Source: Patiria pectinifera (Eukaryota; Echinodermata; Asteroidea; Valvatida; Asterinidae). Taken from it: a DNA stretch of 64,000 nucleotides. A program made the position numbers and the translations under genes. This document shows, piece by piece, positions 60,401 through 64,000 of this stretch (the first letter of the stretch is position 1; every line of letters begins with the position of its first letter). Where the stretch lies: the NCBI GenBank assembly GCA_029964075.1, contig CM057142.1, positions 28,522,392 to 28,586,391 of the forward strand, given 5' to 3'. Under the pieces are notes generated by a model. That model was not told where the DNA came from and did no database searches. It was given only the letters and a program-made list of their open reading frames with translations.

Positions 60401-62876
60401 TAAATCACAAGTCGTTTCATAAGTCCAGGCACAAGCAACAGGGGATGAGCAATAACAAAGGGGTGTCTTTTTCACAGTTCATTCGAATAGCTTGTGACAT
60501 GAATCAAGACTGAAGGACTTGTGAGGACTTGTGACAGACTCGACTACAACACTGAAAAATTCCAAGCCTACCTCGTGTGCTCGATTAGCGTGATTGATCT
60601 TGTTGGTAGTGCGCTCTGACATGGCAGGGGCTGGAATGCGCTTTCCAGAAACTGGCTGCATTATAATAACAAAATCCAAAACTAGTCTTGGCCCAAGACA
60701 GCATTCAGCAAAGTTTTAGGCCAAATTACCTGGTTAGGGTTTGAATAACATGTTCAAATAAAGACAAACCAATCAGTCTCTTGCAAACTTTTCTTTCTTT
60801 TTTTTGCTTTGACCTGCTTCAAACAGGAAGCCATCGAGCAAGACTCCTATCTGCCCTCCAACCTTTTCCTGAAGCGGGGCAACGTTCAGGAGGTCCTCGA
60901 GAGCTGTGATCACATCCTTGAGGGAGAGGTGCGCTCAGGTGCCCAGGAACACTTCTACTTGGAGACTACCAGCACGCTGGTCATCCCCGGCGAAGGGGGA
61001 GAGGTGGAAGTGATATCGTCAACCCAGGCTTTGACAACAACTCAAGTAGGTTTTGTAGTGTGTACTAAGTGCTCGGAAGAAGCAGTTTTTGATGGATTTC
61101 CACAACAGTCGTCAGGATGTTTGTCCTGTTTGACTGAATATTAAGACCCTCTCCATCATGAATGATTACTCTTTTTAAACTGAGCGCCAAATAATATATG
61201 TGACAATTTTCAAAACCATTCTGCACTTTGACCATACCTGGTACCCACCTTCGAAATGGGGGCGCTCTTCGAAAATAACCATTATTATGCATACTGCAAA
61301 TTATATATCCATTTTCACGGCGCATTGTAATGATTTTTAAGGGGGTGTTTCATTTTTACGATTTATTTCATTTATTGAAATAATTGCTGAACAACAAACA
61401 ATTGTGACAAACATCCGCTGGGGACAACAACCCCCTCTTGCCCCCCCCCATTTGATACGCCACTGCTAATGGTTGATATTAACAGTGAGAGCTATGTTGA
61501 CAGTCTTTCCAGAGCTGCTCTCGACAGTTGTCATCGTCTCAGAAGTGCACTGTCTCTTTGCTATGCCCACACGCACTTAAGCCTGCCGTACAGAGCCCAG
61601 CTTACAGCTTTCTTCTGGTCCTCGCCGGTTCTCTTGTACGCCAATGTCCATACGCACCATCGAAAAAATGATCAAATCAGGAAAATGCTGGAAAATATTA
61701 GGGATTATTCATTATTGGCAGCTCAGTCTCGGGATACCATGCTTGATACACCCCTGGAGTGTTGTCTGTTTGAAGGGTCTTGGCATCGTTTGCTGTGGCT
61801 GTACAGACCAATGCGCGAGTGACAGTCCCTGTGGCACTTGGTGCAGACATACGGAGAAGCCTGGGTTGCAAAGTCTGCTGCCACGCGCTTCTTCCGGACC
61901 CTCTTCTTTGCTGCGAGCTGACCTCTCCCCATGTCTGCATCTGCGATGCTCTTGCGAACAGTCTGACGCCAAGCACCTCAATCCTTGGCCTGTATCTCCC
62001 ACCTGTCTGGAGAGATATTGCAGGCTTTCAGGTCTCTTTTGCAGGCATCCTTGTAAGGGAATGAGGGACGACCGACTCTTCTTGTGCCAGTAGCCAAATG
62101 TCCATACAGGATGTCTTTTGGCAGCCTCCCATCCTCCATGTGTTGGACATGTCCCAGCCATCGAAGGCGATGTTGACTCGGCACTGTGTGGGATGTAGTC
62201 CTGCCAGCTGATTCCGAGGATGCGCTTGAGACACCGCATATGGAAGGCATTGAGCCGGCGCTCTTGCCTCGTGTAGGTGGTCCAGGATTCACCCCCGTAG
62301 AGTAAGGTGTTGAGAACGCAGGCTTGGTAGACTCGGATCTTGGTGTGTTCTGTCAGGGCTTTGTTTTCCCACACTCGCTTTGTCACTCTAGCCATGATGG
62401 TATTTGACTTTCCAAGCCATCTGTCAAGTTTGACGTCGAGCGAAAGGTTGTTGCTGATTGTCAATCCCAGGTAAGTGAATTCATCCACATCTTCCAGGAC
62501 GACGTTGTCGATTCTGATGGAGGGGGCAGTACTGACGCCTTGTACACTGATGTTAGTTTTCTTCAGGCTTATGGTGCAAGCATCGGCGAAGCCATCTCCC
62601 AGTCTCTGAAGGGCATCCTCATTGCTGGTTTCTTTTCTGTTTTGAGTTGCTTCATAAAACAGTGAAAATCGCTCCATTCCATTCTTCTAGAGCAAGTTGA
62701 TGTGTAACTTTGTCAATTGCCTTTTTTTTCTTCTGAACGCAGGAGCTGGTAGCCAAAGCCCTTGGGATCCCCAATAACAGGGTTGTGTCTAAGGTCAAGA
62801 GGCTCGGCGGTGGCTTCGGTGGCAAGGAAACCAGGTGCAGTGTACAGGCAGCAGCCTGTGCTGTGGCAGCCAATAA
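27394..62876 (+). CDS. XDH: Xanthine dehydrogenase, first 21 exons (830 codons, 3' end beyond window)
   Basis: The enzyme oxidises hypoxanthine to xanthine and xanthine to urate, passing electrons from the molybdenum cofactor through two 2Fe-2S clusters and FAD to NAD+. It is cytosolic. Coding lengths join in phase throughout. Residues 54, 59, 62 and 84 are the first cluster's cysteines; 124, 127, 159 and 161 are the second's ([15 protein letters not shown]). The FAD domain runs ~230-540 with GNTEVG (Glu274), [16 protein letters not shown] and RREDDIA. The molybdenum domain starts ~575. Gln780 (in SSTQ), Phe811 and Glu815 (in GGGFGGKE) correspond to bovine Gln767, Phe798 and Glu802. Glu815 favours XDH over aldehyde oxidase, which lacks that Glu. 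The linker (~535-575) has no cysteine matching mammalian Cys535. The second catalytic Glu and the substrate Arg lie off the right edge. The family is usually ~1330 aa, so about 62% is here. Confidence 0.96.
28706..28763 (+). CDS. XDH: XDH exon 2
   Basis: [19 protein letters not shown] plus one base; donor GTATCC. It matches the segment before the first iron-sulphur loop. Confidence 0.9.
28851..29106. mobile_element. 256-bp MITE, CCCTAAC ends
   Basis: It starts CCCTAACCAC and ends with CGGG then TTAATTA. Three subterminal GGATTTTG.TGGA.TCAGGAT-type words repeat inside. The flanks TTAG and TTAA fit an insertion at TTAA. It is related in plan, not closely in sequence, to the element at 43471. 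Confidence 0.6.
30182..30278 (+). CDS. XDH: XDH exon 3 (first 2Fe-2S cluster)
   Basis: [19 protein letters not shown] gives three of the four cluster cysteines. Donor GTTAGT, exit phase 2. Confidence 0.95.
30370..30790 (+). mobile_element. tRNA-derived SINE
   Basis: B box GGTTCGAGTCC near 30427 is preceded by a tRNA-like ATGGTCTGCTAGTATAGTCC. The tail region near 30680-30780 carries GTAGTGCCTTGATCATGAGCGC, GAGCGCTTTTATATAAG and ATT words. It lies in XDH intron 3. Confidence 0.6.
31420..31700. repeat. A/G-rich low-complexity block with 15-G run
   Basis: AAAAAAGGCACC-like words repeat. 31588-31602 is an unbroken run of 15 G. No gene. It lies in XDH intron 3. Confidence 0.7.
31740..31925. repeat. 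Dispersed repeat, GGCATGCAA ends
   Basis: It begins GGGCATGCAATTAACTTTTC and is ~75% like 44690-44835 (GGCATGCAACTTTTCCTC; AAAGTCTTGTA). That second copy ends in the inverted word GTTGCATGCC, so this is probably a short inverted-repeat element. Confidence 0.55.
32029..32137 (+). CDS. XDH: XDH exon 4
   Basis: NACLAPICS supplies the fourth cysteine of cluster one. [17 protein letters not shown] closes the exon at donor GTATGC, phase 0. Confidence 0.95.
33180..34900. other. XDH intron 4, no gene seen
   Basis: Non-coding, AT-rich, with a poly-T tract at 33328-33355. No exon-like conservation on either strand. Confidence 0.5.
34938..35393. mobile_element. CCCTAAC/TTAA MITE, inverted diverged copy
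   Basis: It starts after TTAA at 34934-34937 and repeats the subterminal phrase CTCAATCCTGCAAAATCCTC four times. It ends GTTTAGGG. It is the reverse orientation of the 43471 element. Confidence 0.7.
35535..35600. repeat. GACT/GACAGATT simple repeat
   Basis: Runs of CTGACTGACTGACAGACAGATTGACTGA. Weaker repeats of the same words continue to ~35800. Microsatellite in XDH intron 4. Confidence 0.75.
36047..36235 (+). CDS. XDH: XDH exon 5 (second 2Fe-2S cluster)
   Basis: 63 codons with [20 protein letters not shown] and [15 protein letters not shown], all four cysteines of cluster two. Acceptor TATAG, donor GTAAGG. Confidence 0.97.
36854..36925 (+). CDS. XDH: XDH exon 6
   Basis: 24 codons, [14 protein letters not shown] then a polar tail. 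This matches the Gly/Cys-rich stretch after cluster two. Phase 0 both ends. Confidence 0.92.
37655..38059 (+). mobile_element. tRNA-derived SINE with (TTA)n tail
   Basis: A box GTGGTCAAATGGTTACGG and perfect B box GGTTCGAATCC head a ~400-bp unit. The body holds the conserved central segment shared with 10035-10265. The 3' end is GCCTTGAGTACC..TATATAAGACTTTGGTATT then a TTA microsatellite. It lies in XDH intron 6. Confidence 0.88.
38160..38240 (+). CDS. XDH: XDH exon 7
   Basis: 27 codons containing [17 protein letters not shown], a hallmark just before the FAD domain. Donor GTAAGT. Confidence 0.95.
38600..39235. repeat. Diverged ~350-bp tandem duplication with CRE-like palindromes
   Basis: Two units share AAACGGTATACGG/AAACGGTTTACGG, TGACGTCATGATGACGTCA/TACGTCATCATGACGTA, and CGCTTGACCTTTACTTCCGG. 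Each second part ends in a CCGGAAG inverted pair. It lies in XDH intron 7. Confidence 0.65.
39585..40000. repeat. Three tandem ~130-145-bp units
   Basis: Units begin at about 39587, 39718 and 39864 with GTGCAGAATTTTATTATGCC and share AAGCCATTTTAT and CAACGACGTTAGAGGCT. Minisatellite in XDH intron 7. Confidence 0.8.
40946..41090 (+). CDS. XDH: XDH exon 8 (FAD domain)
   Basis: [14 protein letters not shown] and [11 protein letters not shown]. Glu274 in the latter matches the FAD-contacting Glu263 of the bovine enzyme. Confidence 0.95.
42077..42573. mobile_element. 497-bp MITE, ATAGTCCAT family, complete
   Basis: The ends 42077-42100 and 42551-42573 are inverted (ATAGTCCATCATTTGCA / TGCAAATGATGGACTAT). 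The interior is non-coding and matches 19084-19585. It lies in XDH intron 8, ~80 bases from exon 9. Confidence 0.85.
42653..42820 (+). CDS. XDH: XDH exon 9
   Basis: [20 protein letters not shown] and [20 protein letters not shown] domain. Exit phase 1. Confidence 0.94.
43226..43302 (+). CDS. XDH: XDH exon 10
   Basis: [15 protein letters not shown], the helix ahead of the Gly-Gly-Asn FAD loop. Donor GTGAGT. Confidence 0.94.
43471..43878. mobile_element. 408-bp piggyBac-like MITE, intact
   Basis: CCCTAAC...GTTAGGG ends are flanked on both sides by TTAA (43467-43470 and 43879-43882), the hallmark of piggyBac insertion. The interior repeats GGAGGATTTTGCAGGATTGA and close variants about six times. 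It lies in XDH intron 10. Confidence 0.85.
44451..44547 (+). CDS. XDH: XDH exon 11
   Basis: [20 protein letters not shown] binds FAD. Most family members have SVGG where this has CLGG. Confidence 0.95.
45860..45966 (+). CDS. XDH: XDH exon 12
   Basis: [20 protein letters not shown] and [13 protein letters not shown] domain. It enters at phase 1 and leaves at phase 0. Confidence 0.94.
46009..46235. mobile_element. piggyBac-like MITE, 5'-truncated copy
   Basis: It matches the right half of 43471-43878 (GCTCAGCCATGCATAAATAT; CAGTGGTCACCCCTCC) and ends GTTAGGG followed by TTAA. It lies in XDH intron 12, starting ~40 bases past exon 12. Confidence 0.8.
46335..46519 (+). CDS. XDH: XDH exon 13
   Basis: [20 protein letters not shown] and LAFGGMAPT. 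The RREDD motif is near the flavin and NAD site. The donor GTCCGT is weak but required by phase. Confidence 0.94.
47370..47535 (+). CDS. XDH: XDH exon 14
   Basis: [20 protein letters not shown] and [15 protein letters not shown], end of the FAD domain. Confidence 0.95.
47616..47800. mobile_element. Probable TTAA/CCCTAAC MITE fragment
   Basis: TTAA at 47612-47615 is followed by CCCTAACTCCCTGG and repeated CCATCCTGGCAAATTC/CCATCCTGACAGATTC words. The right end is unclear. Confidence 0.45.
47973..48065 (+). CDS. XDH: XDH exon 15 (interdomain linker)
   Basis: 31 codons, poorly conserved linker with no cysteine, ending GVQMYQ before donor GTAATC. Confidence 0.88.
48920..49037 (+). CDS. XDH: XDH exon 16 (start of molybdenum domain)
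   Basis: [20 protein letters not shown] and VDDI match the first strand of the molybdenum domain. Confidence 0.95.
49489..49540 (+). CDS. XDH: XDH exon 17
   Basis: Short exon, [18 protein letters not shown]. Exit phase 2 matches exon 18, 8.6 kb away. Confidence 0.93.
49672..50165 (+). mobile_element. LTR-like direct repeat, left copy
   Basis: It shares ~75-80% identity with 56726-57183, 7 kb away in the same orientation (GTCAGTCTGCTGGTAGCCAG-like start; TTGGCG.GTG..TCCGCTGCATAGGCTGT; GATTGCTGTCACTGTCTCC). It contains an AATAAA near 49972. It is followed at once by TGGTGTCAGAAGTGGGAT (50166-50183), which has the form of a tRNA primer-binding site. Confidence 0.6.
51104..52931 (+). repeat. 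Tandem unit 1 (1828 bp)
   Basis: It begins AATTTAAATATCTCTTCGG. In order it holds a segment encoding [16 protein letters not shown] and [19 protein letters not shown], a Pro/Thr-rich stretch, an AATAAA with ACCTTGAACCT, and the frame at 52432-52644 ending [12 protein letters not shown]. It ends with ~90 bases matching the start of the LTR-like repeat. Confidence 0.8.
52932..54735 (+). repeat. Tandem unit 2 (1804 bp)
   Basis: Same order of segments as unit 1. The upstream frames are broken by indels and stops. The terminal segment at ~54296-54460 again reads [32 protein letters not shown] and a TGA stop. Confidence 0.8.
54736..56725 (+). repeat. Tandem unit 3 (~1990 bp, with internal duplication)
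   Basis: It has the longest frames: 55286-55726 (Pro/Thr-rich, 146 codons) and 56022-56288 (88 codons). The last part is followed at 56371-56640 by a more diverged extra copy of the terminal segment ([15 protein letters not shown]). Confidence 0.78.
56022..56288 (+). CDS. Small conserved open frame in tandem unit 3
   Basis: 88 codons with its own ATG. The middle [18 protein letters not shown] is followed by [20 protein letters not shown] and ends FDTELSTV. The last ~37 codons are kept open and nearly identical in all three units. The N-terminal part varies and is broken in units 1 and 2. No family recognised. It may be a fragment of a transposon protein or a captured host exon. Expression is unproven. 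Confidence 0.3.
   Translation: MVMHQTQNSSPSEKSDVPDEHSSPEQPKSTIFIQQSRKATVRVVPDIRLEEPLREGLIITKYKLDIKIEEQKRMRVFYIIFDTELSTV
56726..57183 (+). mobile_element. LTR-like direct repeat, right copy
   Basis: It starts ATAGTTGCACAAGGAGGCGC and ends ..TTTATAC, then TGG. It is shorter than the left copy, mainly through ~70 bases lost near 56830. An AATAAA lies near 56969. Confidence 0.6.
57411..57906 (-). pseudogene. LINE ORF2 C-terminus with C2H2 finger
   Basis: Minus strand. From ~57906: [24 protein letters not shown], a frameshift near 57800, then [36 protein letters not shown] and a final [25 protein letters not shown] finger (C-x2-C-x12-H-x3-H). An ATC-rich tail follows the stop (57365-57410). It is the 3' end of a 5'-truncated non-LTR retrotransposon in XDH intron 17, antisense to XDH. 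Confidence 0.85.
58151..58280 (+). CDS. XDH: XDH exon 18
   Basis: [20 protein letters not shown] and [12 protein letters not shown], molybdenum domain. Acceptor TTGGCAG. Confidence 0.93.
58838..59229. mobile_element. piggyBac-like MITE, degraded ends
   Basis: CCCTAACCACCCTGA start and GCCTAGGGAGTTTGAA end. The interior matches 43471-43878 throughout. The TTAA sites have mutated. It lies in XDH intron 18. Confidence 0.8.
59377..59496 (+). CDS. XDH: XDH exon 19
   Basis: [20 protein letters not shown] and [13 protein letters not shown], very close to family consensus. Confidence 0.95.
60827..61045 (+). CDS. XDH: XDH exon 20
   Basis: 73 codons with [15 protein letters not shown] and VISSTQ, whose Gln780 equals the cofactor-contacting bovine Gln767. 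Confidence 0.95.
61712..62677 (-). pseudogene. LINE ORF2 C-terminus, frameshifted
   Basis: Minus strand. [37 protein letters not shown] and [12 protein letters not shown] are typical of the end of non-LTR reverse transcriptase. After a frameshift near 62195 come [20 protein letters not shown] and [17 protein letters not shown] second shift precedes a C-terminal [21 protein letters not shown] finger. Two or more frameshifts make it a pseudogene. It lies in XDH intron 20, antisense. Confidence 0.88.
62743..62876 (+). CDS. XDH: XDH exon 21, last in window
   Basis: [20 protein letters not shown] carries Phe811 and the catalytic-site Glu815. Donor GTAAGT, exit phase 2. Confidence 0.95.
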
Positions 62877-62981
62877 GTAAGTTTCTTCCATATTCTTTTC
62901 ATGGAGGGTTTAGAAAGAGACTAATTATATTGCTGTCTGGATTTCTTCATATTGGTGTCTTAAGCATAGTGTAATAAGGCC

Positions 62982-63622
62982 TGCACCCGATTTCATGAAA
63001 CTCATCGTAACTTACGATGCATCGCAGCGCTGCAATGCGTCGTATCCCTACAATGTGTCGCAGCTGCGGCGCGTCCTGCGTTCCATTTCACAAAACACAT
63101 CGTAAGTGTGACGCGTCGTAGGTGTATTTATAGCACAACTCGGTAACTGTTTTATTATATTTTATATGTACAGTAAATAGTTGTCTGATATTCAACAAAG
63201 AGTCATCAGATCTCCGCTCGAAATTTGTTAAAATGTAAAACAAAATGGCGGCCAAGTGATGCAATTTTAAAGGAAAACAAGCTCTCAGTGGACTGTAAAG
63301 CTATTTTGAAATTTCAACTGCAATATTCCAGGCTTATTTCATAATTATTCAATGCATTTTCTATTTATAACCTTGCCTTGGTATTATATCTCGTTTATGT
63401 AATGTTTTTGGCATTAAACTGGCTAAGAAAGGGACTCTTCTTATTTTGCGATGACCACTAGACACGTTGTAACTTGCGACGTGTTTAAAAGCCATTGTTA
63501 CAACGCGTTCAACTCATCGCATGTTTCGTGAAATGGATTATAGGTCGCGTCACGAGTTGCAACGTGTTACACGTCGTAACTCGAGTTGCAACACGTCGCA
63601 GCGCTTCGTGAAATCGGGTGCA
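62982..63622. mobile_element. 641-bp inverted-repeat element, TGCACCCGA ends
   Basis: The ends TGCACCCGATTTCATGAAA and TTTCGTGAAATCGGGTGCA-like are inverted (62982-63000; 63604-63622). Subterminal GCGACGTGT/ACACGTCGC words repeat many times in both orientations. The interior is non-coding. It lies ~105 bases past XDH exon 21, in intron 21. Confidence 0.85.
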
Positions 63623-64000
63623 AGAAAAGAAAATGCTTGAAATTCAGGAGCCAATTTCTTGGAACTGCTGAGCCCAGAAATTTACTATGTACAACAATTA
63701 TTCGCTCGGGGAAGTAGGCAAGACTATTTTATTCTGAATGTGCACAAAACCATAGCAGCTTCGCGTAAATTTATGTCTGTTGAGGTGGTACTTGTACACG
63801 GAGCCCATGTTATGCACAGAAATTAAATGGAGGACTTCCAACACCATAAGCGTCATATTTCTTTCTTGGCTAATCATCAACCCTGACCTTCTCAGGCACA
63901 TGTATTTCGTCTAGAACCCTGCTCAATGCAACAACATGCAACTGTTGTCAAAGTGAGAAGCCTGCCTAGTGAAACAACCCTGCAAGCTGCGAAGCGTAAA
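63623..64000. other. XDH intron 21, no gene seen
   Basis: Non-coding to the window edge. The next XDH exon is not visible. Confidence 0.5.

Noticed and set aside
62762..62974. 70-codon frame overlapping XDH exon 21
   Set aside because: Shadow in another frame. The exon frame is fixed by GGGFGGKE and by the phases of its neighbours.

Overview
The window is eukaryotic, from an invertebrate animal and probably a deuterostome. Genes are split into many short exons with GT-AG introns of up to 8.6 kb. The intergenic DNA is AT-rich and full of inverted-repeat elements, tRNA-derived SINEs, decayed LINE and gypsy copies, and TACATGTA-type simple repeats. The protein-coding matches (ZFYVE1/DFCP1 and xanthine dehydrogenase) are close to vertebrate proteins, and the repeat style would suit an echinoderm or hemichordate. 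The species is inferred, not proven. There is one 500-N placeholder gap at 17258-17757.

Layout: (1) 1-3857, no gene, foldback repeats. (2) 3858-10600, minus strand: a complete four-exon gene predicted to encode 394 aa, with a coiled-coil N-terminal half and an uncharacterised C-terminal domain. (3) 10601-17257, intergenic, with several inverted-repeat elements, a LINE remnant and a gypsy remnant that runs into the gap. (4) 17802-26636, minus strand: five exons of ZFYVE1 (DFCP1), an FYVE-family ATPase/GTPase-like protein of omegasomes and lipid droplets. Its C-terminal part, including both FYVE fingers, is missing beyond the gap. (5) 26637-27393, a short region between divergent genes, probably a shared promoter. 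(6) 27394-62876 and beyond, plus strand: 21 exons of xanthine dehydrogenase (XDH) covering both 2Fe-2S clusters, the FAD domain and the start of the molybdenum domain (830 codons). The gene runs off the right edge.

Every exon joins its neighbour in a consistent reading phase, which strongly supports both known-gene models. One ZFYVE1 intron uses a GC donor. XDH intron 17 (8.6 kb) holds the oddest structure in the window. Two ~460-500 bp direct repeats, the first followed directly by a tRNA-primer-like site, enclose a tandem array of three ~1.8 kb units. Each unit keeps the same short coding-like segment. It looks like a non-autonomous LTR element whose interior has been amplified.
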